A stretch of 64,000 nt of DNA from Bradyrhizobium sp. 4 (lineage in GTDB: Bacteria > Pseudomonadota > Alphaproteobacteria > Rhizobiales > Xanthobacteraceae). A model generated the notes under the pieces. The model ran no database searches and was not told the DNA's origin. It worked only from the letters and a program-made list of their open reading frames with translations. A program made the position numbers and the translations under genes. The stretch is from contig NZ_CP064686.1 in NCBI RefSeq assembly GCF_023100905.1, forward strand, positions 3,720,001 to 3,784,000, written 5' to 3'. Below are positions 8,377-17,109 of this stretch, piece after piece; the first letter of the stretch is position 1, and every line of letters starts with the position of its first letter.

Positions 8377-9171
8377 ATGGACCAGCAGGTGGTGGCGGAA
8401 GACCTCGTTTTCGAGTGCCAGGACGGTATCGGGCGGATCACCTTCAATCGTCCGCAGGCCCGCAACGCCTTCACCTTCGCGATGTACGAGCGGCTTGCCG
8501 CGATCTGCGAGGAGATCAACGACGATCAGTCGATCAAGGTGCTGGTGCTGCGCGGGGCAGGCGAAAAGGCGTTTGCCGCGGGCACCGACATCAATCAGTT
8601 CCGCGATTTCAAGTCGCCGCAGGACGCGGTCGACTACGAGAACCGCATCGATCGGGTGCTGACCACACTCGAACAGTGCCGCGTGCCGACGATCGCCGCG
8701 ATCAACGGGTTCTGCACCGGCGGCGGCGCCGGCATTGCCGCGGCCTGCGACCTCCGCATCGGCACCCAAAGCGCGAAAATCGGCTTTCCCATTGCCCGCA
8801 CGCTCGGCAATTGCCTGTCGATGTCCAATGTCAGTCGTCTCACCGCGCTGATCGGCGCTGCCCGTGTCAAGGATCTGATCTTCACCGCGCGCCTGGTCGA
8901 CGCGACGGAGGCCGCCAGCGTCGGGCTGCTCGGCGAGATCGTCGAGGATCTCGCCGCGCTCGACCGGCGCGCGGATGAGGTTGCCCGGCTGCTCGCCAGC
9001 CACGCGCCGCTGACGCTGAATGCGACCAAGCAGGCCGTGGCGCGCCTGCAAAGGCGGCTGACGCCGGACGAGGGCGAGGACCTCATCCTGATGTGCTACA
9101 CGAGCCAGGATTTTCGCGAAGGGCTCGATGCTTTCCTCACCAAGCGGGCGCCGCAATGGCGCGGCCAATAG
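8377..9171 (+). CDS. Crotonase-superfamily protein (annotated-type enoyl-CoA hydratase/isomerase) lacking both canonical Glu
   Basis: 264 residues. The oxyanion-hole regions are clear: GEKAFAAGTDINQF (about 62-77) and INGFCTGGGAGIAAACDLRIG (about 109-129). In classical hydratases the second segment reads GGGCELAM with catalytic Glu, and the next has PE(I/V)xLG; here they are GGGAGIAA and FPIARTLG, so both acid/base glutamates appear replaced. It may therefore be an isomerase, lyase or hydrolase rather than a hydratase. First gene of the operon, 9 bp before the CoA-transferase; GAGGA supplies the ribosome site. Confidence 0.88.
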   Translation: MDQQVVAEDLVFECQDGIGRITFNRPQARNAFTFAMYERLAAICEEINDDQSIKVLVLRGAGEKAFAAGTDINQFRDFKSPQDAVDYENRIDRVLTTLEQCRVPTIAAINGFCTGGGAGIAAACDLRIGTQSAKIGFPIARTLGNCLSMSNVSRLTALIGAARVKDLIFTARLVDATEAASVGLLGEIVEDLAALDRRADEVARLLASHAPLTLNATKQAVARLQRRLTPDEGEDLILMCYTSQDFREGLDAFLTKRAPQWRGQ

Positions 9172-9180
9172 GAGGCCCCG

Positions 9181-10440
9181 ATGCAAAGAGATCGATCGCA
9201 ATCAACCTCCGCCCGTTCGGGGCCGCTTGCCGGCCTCAAGGTCATCGACCTCACCCATGTCATGGCAGGGCCGACCTGCACCTTGATGCTGGCCGACATG
9301 GGCGCCGACGTGATCAAGATCGAGAAATCGCCGAACGGTGACGATACCCGCCATTCGGTGCCGCCTAAGATTGGCGACGAGGCGGCCTCCTTTCTGATGA
9401 TGAACCGCAACAAGCGCGGCATCGTGCTGGATCTGAAGACCGATGGCGGCAAGCAGGTGTTGCGGCGGCTGATCGCGGGCGCCGACGTGCTGGTCGAGAA
9501 CTTTGCGCCGGGCGCCATGGAGCGCCTCGGCTTCGGCTATGAAGACCTGCACAAGCAGCATCCAGCGCTGATCTATTGCTCGCTGTCGGGCTTCGGCCGC
9601 ACCGGGCCCTACAAGCATCGCCGCGGCTTCGATCTGGTCGCCCAGGCCATGAGCGGCATCATGAGCTTCACGGGCGAACGTCCCGATGGTCCGCCCGTGA
9701 AATGCGGCCCGCCGCTGTCCGACATCACCGCCGGCCTGCTGGCGAGCATGGGCATCCTCGCAGCCTACACGCACCGTCTCAAGACCGGCGAAGGGCAGTG
9801 GGTCGAGACCTCGCTCTATGAGGCCGCGCTGGTGCAGACCTACTGGCAGTCGACTATCGCGCTCGCCGCGGGCACCGCGCCGCGCGCGATGGGTTCGGCC
9901 CATCCGCTCAACGCGCCATATCAGGCCTTCGAGGCCTCCGACGGCTGGCTGGTGGTCGGCGGCGCCAACAAGAAGCACTGGCTGTTGATGCTGGACGCGC
10001 TCGGTGCGAGCGAGCTCGCATCCGATCCGCGTTTCATCAACGGCGCCGACCGCATGGCCAATCTGAAGGAGCTCGAAGCTGTCCTGAGCGAGCGCTTCCG
10101 CACCCGGACGCGGGCGCACTGGCTTGCTGCGCTGGACGAGAAGGGCGTGCCGTGCGGACCCGTGCACGACATGCTGGAGGCGCTCAGTGATCCGCAGACG
10201 CTGGCGCGCGAGATGGTCGTCGAGGTCGAGCATTCCACGCTCGGTCCGGTGAAGACGATCGGCTTGCCGGTCAAGTTTTCGGAGACCCCAGGCAAAGTGC
10301 GCACGGGCGCGCCGGTCTACGGTGAGCATACAAGCGAGGTGCTGGTCGAGCACGGGTTCGACCAGAAGCAGATCGAAGCGCTCGAAAAAGAAGGCGCAAT
10401 CGTGCTGGCATCGGGAAGACGCGAGGAACGCGTCGCCTGA
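9181..10440 (+). CDS. CaiB/BaiF-type (class III) CoA-transferase
   Basis: 419 residues, usual for the formyl-CoA-transferase family. These enzymes move CoA between an acyl-CoA donor and a carboxylate acceptor via a catalytic aspartate, here D181 in GPPLSDITAGLL. Other family landmarks are the N-terminal GLKVIDLTHVMAGP, EKSPNGDDTR and the glycine-rich SLSGFGRTGPYKHRRGFD. Sitting between a crotonase-fold enzyme and a TTT carboxylate transporter, it most likely activates the imported carboxylate to its CoA ester. Confidence 0.94.
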   Translation: MQRDRSQSTSARSGPLAGLKVIDLTHVMAGPTCTLMLADMGADVIKIEKSPNGDDTRHSVPPKIGDEAASFLMMNRNKRGIVLDLKTDGGKQVLRRLIAGADVLVENFAPGAMERLGFGYEDLHKQHPALIYCSLSGFGRTGPYKHRRGFDLVAQAMSGIMSFTGERPDGPPVKCGPPLSDITAGLLASMGILAAYTHRLKTGEGQWVETSLYEAALVQTYWQSTIALAAGTAPRAMGSAHPLNAPYQAFEASDGWLVVGGANKKHWLLMLDALGASELASDPRFINGADRMANLKELEAVLSERFRTRTRAHWLAALDEKGVPCGPVHDMLEALSDPQTLAREMVVEVEHSTLGPVKTIGLPVKFSETPGKVRTGAPVYGEHTSEVLVEHGFDQKQIEALEKEGAIVLASGRREERVA

Positions 10441-10486
10441 CCGGACGTCGAAAAGAACAAGAGACAAAAATCAGCTGGAGGACATC

Positions 10487-11479
10487 ATGGGTCGGACGTC
10501 AAAACTTCTGCTCTCCGCCGCCGCAACCGTGCTCGCCGGCACGGTGCCGGCGCTCAGCGCCTGGCAGCCGCAAAAGCCGATCGAGTTCGTGGCGACCGCC
10601 GGGCCCGGCGGCGGCACCGACAATCTCGCGCGCGCCGTGCAGAACATCATCACCAAGCACAAGCTGGTGGAGCAGCCGATCGTCGTCGTCAACAAGGGCG
10701 GGGGCAGCGGAGCGGAAGGCTATGTCTACGGCAAGGCATCCGCCGGCGATCCCTACAAGGTGATCTTCGGCACGTCGAATGCCTGGCAGCAGCCGCTCGT
10801 CTCCAAGGTCGCCTTCAACTACACCGATCTCACTGCCATCGCGGCAATGGCGCAGGACGAGTTCCTGCTCTGGGTCAAGCAGGACGCGCCCTACAAGACG
10901 GCGGGCGACTATCTGAAGGCGGCCGCATCGGGCGAATTCAAGATGGGCGGCGCGCAGTCGAAGGATACCGACGAGGTGCTGACCCGCATGATCGAGAAGG
11001 CCGGCCACATCAAGCTGACCTACATCCCCTTCAAAAGCGGGGCCGAGACTGCCGTGCAGCTCGCCGGCGGACACCTCGACTCCCACGTCAACAATCCCAG
11101 CGAAAGCATCGGGCAATGGCGCGGTGGGACGCAACGGCCGCTTTGCGTTTTCAGCCCGAAGAGGCTGCCGCAGGGCGCCAAGGTCACCGCGACCGAAGGC
11201 TGGGGCGACGTTCCGACGTGCGTCGAGCAGGGTCTCGACATCAAGCAATATGAGCAGCCGCGGACGGTGTGGCTTCCCGGCAAGGTCACCCCGGACCAGG
11301 CCGCGTTCTATGTCGACCTGATGAAGAAGGTGCAGGCGACACCGGACTGGAAGGATTACATCGAGAAAACCTCCCAGGTCGACACGTTCCTGACCGGCGC
11401 CGATTTCGACAAGTTCATCAAGGAGGACCTCGAGCACGTCAAGCAGGTCGCGGGCGAGCAGGGCTGGTTGGTCAAGTGA
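10487..11479 (+). CDS. Tripartite tricarboxylate transporter substrate-binding protein (Bug/TctC family)
   Basis: 330 residues from the ATG at 10487, with GGAGGAC just upstream. A cleavable signal peptide spans about residues 1-24 (hydrophobic LLLSAAATVLAGTVPALSA). The mature Bug fold begins WQPQKPIEFVATAGPGGGTDNLARAV, the typical carboxylate-binding loop. Periplasmic receptor for the TctA/TctB pair encoded next. The ligand is presumably an organic acid that the neighbouring CoA-transferase can use. Confidence 0.94.
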   Translation: MGRTSKLLLSAAATVLAGTVPALSAWQPQKPIEFVATAGPGGGTDNLARAVQNIITKHKLVEQPIVVVNKGGGSGAEGYVYGKASAGDPYKVIFGTSNAWQQPLVSKVAFNYTDLTAIAAMAQDEFLLWVKQDAPYKTAGDYLKAAASGEFKMGGAQSKDTDEVLTRMIEKAGHIKLTYIPFKSGAETAVQLAGGHLDSHVNNPSESIGQWRGGTQRPLCVFSPKRLPQGAKVTATEGWGDVPTCVEQGLDIKQYEQPRTVWLPGKVTPDQAAFYVDLMKKVQATPDWKDYIEKTSQVDTFLTGADFDKFIKEDLEHVKQVAGEQGWLVK

Positions 11480-11504
11480 GGCGGCGCAAGCCTCCAACCC
11501 CTCC

Positions 11505-11548
11505 GTCGTCCCGGCCTAGTGCGCAATTGCGCACTAGGCCGGGACGAC
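11505..11548. repeat. Perfect 44-bp palindrome between tctC and tctB homologues
   Basis: Every one of 22 base pairs matches around a centre in the AATT at 11525-11528; arms run GTCGTCCCGGCC... to ...GGCCGGGACGAC. As RNA it would form a very strong hairpin that could act as a partial terminator or a 3'-end stabiliser, giving more binding protein than permease. No T-run follows. Confidence 0.85.
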
Positions 11549-11612
11549 ACCGAGCGTTGGGGAACATGTGCGCCATAGCCGGCCATTGTACTTAGCCTGA
11601 CCGGAGCCTCCC

Positions 11613-12095
11613 ATGATATCGCGCCGCGCCCTCGAACTTGCGACCGCAATCCTCACCGGCAGCTTTGGTGTGGCCGTCGTTGTCTCCAGCCTCGATAACG
11701 GTATCGGCTGGTCGAGCGCGGGCGTGGACGCCGGCACGTTCCCGTTCCTGACCGGCATCATCATCTTGCTTGGAAGTCTCTACAATCTGGTGCGCGGTTT
11801 GATGCCGGTTACGTCACTGGCGAATGTCCCCATCGCGATCACGTCGATTGAGTTGCGCCGCCTTGCCGGCCTGTTCGTGCCGGCGGCAATTTTTGTGGCT
11901 GCGATCCCGTTGGCCGGGATGTACGTCGCCTCAGCCCTGTACATCTTCGCGGTGCTGGCGATCCCCCGACAACAATCCGTGCCGCGCGCGCTTGGCATGG
12001 CGGCGGCGACGGCGCTCGCGCTCTACATCGTGTTCGAGCGCATGTTCCAGGTGAGCTTGCCGCACGGCGCGCTCGCCGCGGCCTTCGGCTTCTGA
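11613..12095 (+). CDS. Tripartite tricarboxylate transporter small permease subunit (TctB family)
   Basis: 160 residues with about four hydrophobic spans (around 12-30, 42-60, 82-105 and 118-150), the usual size and topology of TctB. It forms the inner-membrane complex with the large TctA subunit that starts 11 bp downstream. Separated from the binding-protein gene by a strong palindromic hairpin. Confidence 0.9.
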   Translation: MISRRALELATAILTGSFGVAVVVSSLDNGIGWSSAGVDAGTFPFLTGIIILLGSLYNLVRGLMPVTSLANVPIAITSIELRRLAGLFVPAAIFVAAIPLAGMYVASALYIFAVLAIPRQQSVPRALGMAAATALALYIVFERMFQVSLPHGALAAAFGF

Positions 12096-12106
12096 CGGAG
12101 AGGCCG

Positions 12107-13669
12107 ATGGACAATCTCCAGGAACTCCTTCACGGCTTTAGCATCGCGATCACGCTGCCGCATCTGGCGCTGATGGTGATCGGCGTGCTGCTCGGCATTC
12201 TTGTCGGCGTGCTGCCCGGGCTGGGTGCTCCGAACGGGGTGTCGCTGCTGCTACCGCTGACCTTCGGCATGCAGCCGGTCTCCGCCATCATCCTGCTCTC
12301 CAGCATGTATTGGGGCGCGTTGTTCGGCGGATCCGTGACCTCGATCCTGTTCAACATCCCGGGCGAGCCGTCGTCTGTCGCCACCACCTTCGACGGCTAC
12401 CCGATGGCGCGCGACGGCCGTCCGACCACGGCCCTCGCCACCGCGTTCGGCTCGGCGGCTTTCGGCGCGCTGATCGGCGTCATCCTCATCACCTTCCTCG
12501 CATCATGGGTGGCGCAGGTCGCACTCGCCTTCGGGCCGGCGGAATATTTCGCGGTCTATTTCCTGGCCTTCGCCAGCTTCGTCGGCATGGGCGGGGCGGC
12601 GCCGATCAAGACCGTCGTCGCGCTGGCGATCGGCTTCGCCATTGCCGCCATCGGCATCGACACCGTTTCCGGCAGCGTGCGTCTCACCATGGGCGTCGAC
12701 GAACTGGTCAAGGGCGTGAACTTCGTTGTCGCGGTGATGGGGCTGTTCGGCATTGGCGAGCTGCTCGTCGCCGTCGAAGAGGAGTTTCATGCCCGCGCGG
12801 TCTCGTCGAAGATAGAGTGGCGCGAGGTATTTCGCGCGATCGGCCGCCTGCCGCAGCATAGTGTGGCACTGCTGCGCAGCGCGGCCATCGGATGCTGGAT
12901 GGGGATCACGCCAGGCGGCCCGACCGCGGCATCCTTCATGAGCTACGGCATCGCCCGCCGCTTCTCGCGCCGCGGCCGATACTTCGGCACCGGAGAGGTC
13001 GAGGGCATCATCTCGCCGGAGACGGCCGATCATGCCGCCGGCACCAGCGCGCTTCTGCCCATGCTCTCGCTCGGCATTCCCGGCTCGGCCACTGCGGCCG
13101 TCATGATGGGCGGGCTGATGATCTGGGGCCTCAATCCCGGGCCGATGCTGTTCGTGGACCAGAAGGACTTCGTCTGGGGCCTGATTGCCTCGATGTACGT
13201 CGGCAACATCGTCGCCGTCGTGCTGGTGCTGCTGACCGTGCCGGTCTTCGCCGCCCTGATGCGGATTCCCTTCGTGATCATCGCGCCGCTGATCGTGATC
13301 ATCTGCGTCGTCGGCGCCTATTCGGTGTCGAACTCCTATCTCGATGTCGTCATGATGCTCGGCTTCGGCATCGTCGGCTACCTCTTCAAGAAGCTGTTCT
13401 ATCCGCTGGCGCCGCTCGTGCTCGCGATCGTCATCGGCGACAAGGCCGAGGATGCGTTTCGCCAGTCGATGCTGATGTCCAAGGGATCGCTCGGGATATT
13501 CTTCGCCAACAAGCTCGTGACGTGCCTGATCGTGGCCGGCATCGTGCTGTTGCTGCTCCCGCTCGTGCTGCAGCTTGCGCGCCTGGTGCGCAAGCCTGCG
13601 CCGTCCGCTGACGAGATTACAGCCCAAGAGAGAGCTCAAGAGACCGCTCGGGAGAAAGTGATCATATGA
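12107..13669 (+). CDS. Tripartite tricarboxylate transporter large permease subunit (TctA family)
   Basis: 520 residues, strongly hydrophobic, about twelve membrane spans. Family signatures are LPGLGAPNGVSLLLPLTFGM near residue 37 and, in the second half, TSALLPMLSLGIPGSATAAVMMGG followed by LNPGPMLF. Carries the proton- or sodium-coupled transport path for the carboxylate delivered by the Bug protein. The stop overlaps the start of the PdxA-like gene (ATGA), implying translational coupling. Confidence 0.95.
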   Translation: MDNLQELLHGFSIAITLPHLALMVIGVLLGILVGVLPGLGAPNGVSLLLPLTFGMQPVSAIILLSSMYWGALFGGSVTSILFNIPGEPSSVATTFDGYPMARDGRPTTALATAFGSAAFGALIGVILITFLASWVAQVALAFGPAEYFAVYFLAFASFVGMGGAAPIKTVVALAIGFAIAAIGIDTVSGSVRLTMGVDELVKGVNFVVAVMGLFGIGELLVAVEEEFHARAVSSKIEWREVFRAIGRLPQHSVALLRSAAIGCWMGITPGGPTAASFMSYGIARRFSRRGRYFGTGEVEGIISPETADHAAGTSALLPMLSLGIPGSATAAVMMGGLMIWGLNPGPMLFVDQKDFVWGLIASMYVGNIVAVVLVLLTVPVFAALMRIPFVIIAPLIVIICVVGAYSVSNSYLDVVMMLGFGIVGYLFKKLFYPLAPLVLAIVIGDKAEDAFRQSMLMSKGSLGIFFANKLVTCLIVAGIVLLLLPLVLQLARLVRKPAPSADEITAQERAQETAREKVII

Positions 13670-14670
13670 CCGCACAGCCGCTCATTGCATTGGCAATGGG
13701 AGATCCCGCCGGCATCAGCCCGGAATTGACCGCCAAGCTCGTGGTGCAGGACGACATCCGCGCGCGCAGCCGGATCGTCGTGATCGGCGACCGCCGCATC
13801 TTCGACGAAGGCGCGCGCATTGCCGGCGTCAAGCCAGAGCTGACAACAGTGGAGCAGGGGGCCGATCTGCGCCTGGCGGAGGGCGAAACGCTGTTCGTCG
13901 ATCTCGGGCACCTCGATCCCAGCGACGTCCAACAGGGGGTCGCGAGCCTCGCCGGCGGCAGGTTCGCGCTTGCCAACTACAAGCAGGCGCTCGAGCTCGG
14001 CCGCGACGGCAGGGTCGATGCCGTCTGCTTCACGCCGTTCAACAAGCAGGCGATGCGGCTGGCCCGCGCCGAGTATGACGACGAGATCGCGTTCTCCGCG
14101 GAAGTGGTCGGGCTCAAAACCCCCGCAAGCGAGTTCAACGTGCTGGACCGGCTCTGGAACGCCCGCGTGACGTCCCATATCCCGCTCAAGGACGTCGCCG
14201 CGCGACTGTCCGGCGAACGCATCCATCGCGCGCTCAAGCTGACCGATGTGTGCATGCGCAATGCCGGCTTCGCCCGGCCGCGCATCGCGGTCGCCGGTCT
14301 CAATCCGCATGCCGGCGACGGCGGCAATTTCGGCCGTGAGGAGATCGATGTCATCGCGCCCGTGGTCGCGGCCGGCCAGCGCGAGGGCATTGCCGCCGAG
14401 GGGCCGTTCCCGGCCGACACGGTGTTCCTGCGCGCCAAGGGCGGCGCCTTCGATGCGGTGCTGACGATGTATCATGACCAGGGCCAGATCGCGATGAAGC
14501 TGATGGGCTTTGATCGCGGCGTGACGTTGCTCGGCGGCTTTCCGTTCCCGATCTGCACGCCCGCCCACGGCACCGCCTATGACATCGCGGGCCAGGGCAT
14601 TGCATCAATCGGTGCCAGCCGCGCCGCGGTGTTGCTCGCCGCGGAGATGGCCGCTCCGCGAGCCACCTGA
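13666..14670 (+). CDS. PdxA-like 4-hydroxythreonine-4-phosphate dehydrogenase family protein (probably catabolic)
   Basis: 334 residues. The PdxA fold is shown by LAMGDPAGISPELTAKL at the N-terminus and the three metal-binding His segments VTSHIPLKD, GLNPHAGDGGNFG and TMYHDQGQIAMK. Location as last gene of a transport/CoA-transfer operon argues against a primary role in pyridoxal phosphate synthesis and for the catabolic branch (PdxA2/TphB-like hydroxyacid or diol dehydrogenases). No DUF1537 kinase or ring dioxygenase lies nearby, so the substrate stays open. Confidence 0.87.
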   Translation: MTAQPLIALAMGDPAGISPELTAKLVVQDDIRARSRIVVIGDRRIFDEGARIAGVKPELTTVEQGADLRLAEGETLFVDLGHLDPSDVQQGVASLAGGRFALANYKQALELGRDGRVDAVCFTPFNKQAMRLARAEYDDEIAFSAEVVGLKTPASEFNVLDRLWNARVTSHIPLKDVAARLSGERIHRALKLTDVCMRNAGFARPRIAVAGLNPHAGDGGNFGREEIDVIAPVVAAGQREGIAAEGPFPADTVFLRAKGGAFDAVLTMYHDQGQIAMKLMGFDRGVTLLGGFPFPICTPAHGTAYDIAGQGIASIGASRAAVLLAAEMAAPRAT

Positions 14671-14690
14671 TTACACGCGATGACCTGGCG

Positions 14691-15107
14691 TTACTTCGCG
14701 ACAGGCGTCACGAGCTCCTTGTCAGCAGTATCCACGACAAAGACCGCCAACAGCTTCGCGGGCTCGGTGTCGCTGGCATTGGCGCTGACGGCGTGGCGGT
14801 CGCCGGGCTTTTCAGAAAAGTTCTCTCCCTTGTGATAAACCTTGGCAGGCTCGTCATTGACCTGGCTGCGGATCGCTCCTTCCAGGATTGTGGCATAGAT
14901 GAATGCGGAGCGCGGGTGCATGTGGGCGGGCGAGGAGCCTCCTGGGCCGTACTCGACCAGCACGCCCTTCATGCTCTTGCCGGGGACGTTGGGCAGCGCC
15001 TGGTCGAACACGACGGTCACCTTGGCCGTGGGTGTCGCCGTCTCGGCGGCATGGGCCGTCAGGAATGATGCGGCATAAACAGCGGTTGCGATCAGCAATC
15101 TGCGCAT
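14691..15107 (-). CDS. Secreted cupin-domain protein
   Basis: 138 residues. Signal peptide about 1-20 (LLIATAVYAASFLTAHA). A single small cupin barrel follows, with His residues in SSPAHMHPRSAFIYATILEG and GDRHAVSANASD as likely metal ligands. Function unknown; periplasmic cupins of this type are often found with oxidoreductases. It is the second gene after an NmrA-like oxidoreductase (10 bp gap). A paralogue with the same VPGK, GPGG and SANAS blocks is encoded at 27032-27538. Confidence 0.8.
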   Translation of the reverse strand: MRRLLIATAVYAASFLTAHAAETATPTAKVTVVFDQALPNVPGKSMKGVLVEYGPGGSSPAHMHPRSAFIYATILEGAIRSQVNDEPAKVYHKGENFSEKPGDRHAVSANASDTEPAKLLAVFVVDTADKELVTPVAK

Positions 15108-15117
15108 GGGAGTCTCC

Positions 15118-15861
15118 TCAAAGTTTCGCGAGCCAGGTTGCGAGCGACGTTTTCCCGAGCCGCGCCTCGCCGAGAGGGTTCAGCGACGTGTCGTCGATGG
15201 GAGCGCCGTAGTACGGCGCCCTTGGGTCTCCCACCACCGGTCGAGCGTCGCCGGACGCCTTCAGGCGCCGTGCGATGAAGTCATTGAAGGGCGCCTTCTC
15301 AGGTCCTGCGATATCGATGGTGCCGTTGAGCGGCTGGCCCATTGCGACCTCCGCGAGGTGATCGGCGACGTCCTCGGCGGCGATCGGCTGAAACAATGCC
15401 GAGGGAACGACGATCCGGCCATCGGCCGCACCCATATCGCCGATGGCGCCGAGGAATTCGAAGAACTGGGTGGCGCGGACGATCGAGTAGGGGACCGGAG
15501 ATGCCTTGACGATGGTCTCCTGCGCCAGCTTGGCCCGAAAATACGCGATGTCGGGCGAACGCTCGGTCCCGACGATCGAGAGCGCCACATGATGCTTCAC
15601 GGCCGCAGCCGCCTCGGTCGCGGCGAGGTTCTTGCTCGAACGCTCGAAGAATTCGAGCACGGCGGCGGGCTCCCACGACGGCGCGTTGGCAACGTCGACC
15701 ACGACATCCGCGCCCGCCAGCACTGCTGCGAGGCCTTCTCCGGTGACGGCGTTCACGCCCGATTTCGGCGAAGCCGCGACGGCGTCGTGGCCTTGTTGCT
15801 TGAGCTTCGCTACGAGCTTGGATCCGATCAACCCGGTCCCGCCGATCACGACGATCTTCAT
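15118..15861 (-). CDS. NmrA/SDR-type NAD(P)-binding protein
   Basis: 247 residues. The N-terminal MKIVVIGGTGLIGSKLV is the GxxGxxG nucleotide loop of atypical short-chain dehydrogenases (NmrA, SDR-a5 type). LSIVGTERSPDIAYFRAKLAQE lacks the classical Tyr-x-x-x-Lys in strict spacing, so it may act as a redox sensor or quinone-type reductase. Start ATG 15861. Upstream gene of a two-gene unit with the secreted cupin protein. Confidence 0.85.
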   Translation of the reverse strand: MKIVVIGGTGLIGSKLVAKLKQQGHDAVAASPKSGVNAVTGEGLAAVLAGADVVVDVANAPSWEPAAVLEFFERSSKNLAATEAAAAVKHHVALSIVGTERSPDIAYFRAKLAQETIVKASPVPYSIVRATQFFEFLGAIGDMGAADGRIVVPSALFQPIAAEDVADHLAEVAMGQPLNGTIDIAGPEKAPFNDFIARRLKASGDARPVVGDPRAPYYGAPIDDTSLNPLGEARLGKTSLATWLAKL

Positions 15862-16098
15862 GGCATATCTCCTCGGGGCGTTGCGGGCGCGAGCGTTTCA
15901 GGGTCGACGGCGCGCGCGTCGCGAAAGCGATGAGGCCACTCTTACCGGGGAAATGGGGCAGGCTCTTGCCTGTAACCGGCCCGCCTTGTCCAAAAATGCT
16001 GAAGACGTCTGTCGGATCGCCGATAGATAAAGTTGCATATCGAAATCATCCGACGCGCGGAGCGCACCGCTGATGCCGGCATCCGCCAGCGGCGCTCG

Positions 16099-17109
16099 CT
16101 AGATTGCAGCGCGTCCTTGTTGGTGTTCGGTCACAGACGGCATTCGCACCACGCAGCGGAACCCGACATGGCTGGTCGAGGTGTCGACCGGTTCGGCGTG
16201 CCGCGCGGCCGGGCGATATCGGCGGCAATAATTCGGCGCGCAGAGGTGCGAGCCGCCCTTGAGGACCTTGCGCGGAATCTGGATGTCGGGGAGGCGCGGG
16301 TCGTAACTTGTGTGCTCACCGCCGCCGCGAGGATTCTTGGGGATGCAGCAGGGTTTTGCGGCGTCGGCGGCGTGCTTTGACGACCACCAGTCGGAGGTCC
16401 ACTCCCAGACATTGCCGATCATGTCGTAGAGGCCGTAGCCGTTCGGCGGGAAGGCCATGACCGGCGAGGTACGCTCGTACCCATCCTCGCCGAGATTCTG
16501 GACGGGGAAGTTGCCCTGCCAGATATTGGCCATGTGCTTGCCGCCCGGCATCAGCGCGTCGCCCCAGGCGTATTCCTCCGCCTCGAGGCCGCCACGCGCC
16601 GCGAACTCCCACTCCGCCTCCGTCGGCAAGTCCTTGCCGGCCCAGCGGGCATACGCTGCCGCATCGCTGAAGGAGACGTGGACGACGGGATGGTCGTCGA
16701 GGTCCTTGATGTTGCTGCCGGGACCATAGGGATGGCGCCAGCTGGCGCCGCGCAGGAAAGTCCACCACTGGCTCCAGTCGGTGAGATCGGTGATGCGCGG
16801 CAGCGGGGAGAACACTAGCGATCCCGCGTAGAGCATCTCCGCCAGCGCGCCTGGATAGTCCTTCGGATCGGGAACGACCTGCGCCTCGGTGACATGGCCG
16901 GTTGCGTTGACGAACTGCTTGAACTGCCGGTTGGTCACGGGCGTGCGGTCAATCCAGAAGCCGTCGACAGCGACGCGATGGCTCGGCGCCTCCTCGGGAT
17001 AATGATGGTCCGAACCCATGCGAAAGGTTCCGCCGGGAATGAAGACCATCTCGCCGCTCTTCAAATCATCCGGCAACCACTCGCAGTGATCCAGATCCGC
17101 TCGCAACAT
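16099..17109 (-). CDS. Formylglycine-generating enzyme family protein (SUMF1/FGE)
   Basis: 336 residues. FGE domain from MVFIPGGTFRMGSDHHYPEEAPSH through PVTNRQFKQFV, LPTEAEWEFAARGG and IGNVWEWTSDW. The C-terminal segment LKGGSHLCAPNYCRRYRPAAR keeps both cysteines that bind copper and perform catalysis in true FGEs (the pair five residues apart), and ends with GFRCV. It therefore probably oxidises a sulfatase cysteine to formylglycine; no sulfatase gene is in this window. No signal peptide, so it acts in the cytoplasm. Confidence 0.92.
   Translation of the reverse strand: MLRADLDHCEWLPDDLKSGEMVFIPGGTFRMGSDHHYPEEAPSHRVAVDGFWIDRTPVTNRQFKQFVNATGHVTEAQVVPDPKDYPGALAEMLYAGSLVFSPLPRITDLTDWSQWWTFLRGASWRHPYGPGSNIKDLDDHPVVHVSFSDAAAYARWAGKDLPTEAEWEFAARGGLEAEEYAWGDALMPGGKHMANIWQGNFPVQNLGEDGYERTSPVMAFPPNGYGLYDMIGNVWEWTSDWWSSKHAADAAKPCCIPKNPRGGGEHTSYDPRLPDIQIPRKVLKGGSHLCAPNYCRRYRPAARHAEPVDTSTSHVGFRCVVRMPSVTEHQQGRAAI

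Noticed and set aside
7594..9201. A 535-codon minus-strand frame covering the GntR gene and the whole crotonase gene
   Set aside because: Only the first 681 bases read as a GntR protein. The rest is antisense to a clear crotonase-fold gene and is separated by an AT-rich promoter with operators.
12503..13675. 390-codon minus-strand frame opposite tctA
   Set aside because: Shadow of a membrane-protein gene; composition dominated by His, Asp and Arg, no domain.
13666..14670. Naming the PdxA-like gene pdxA
   Set aside because: Operon context points to a catabolic paralogue, and the biosynthetic pdxA usually sits with ksgA.
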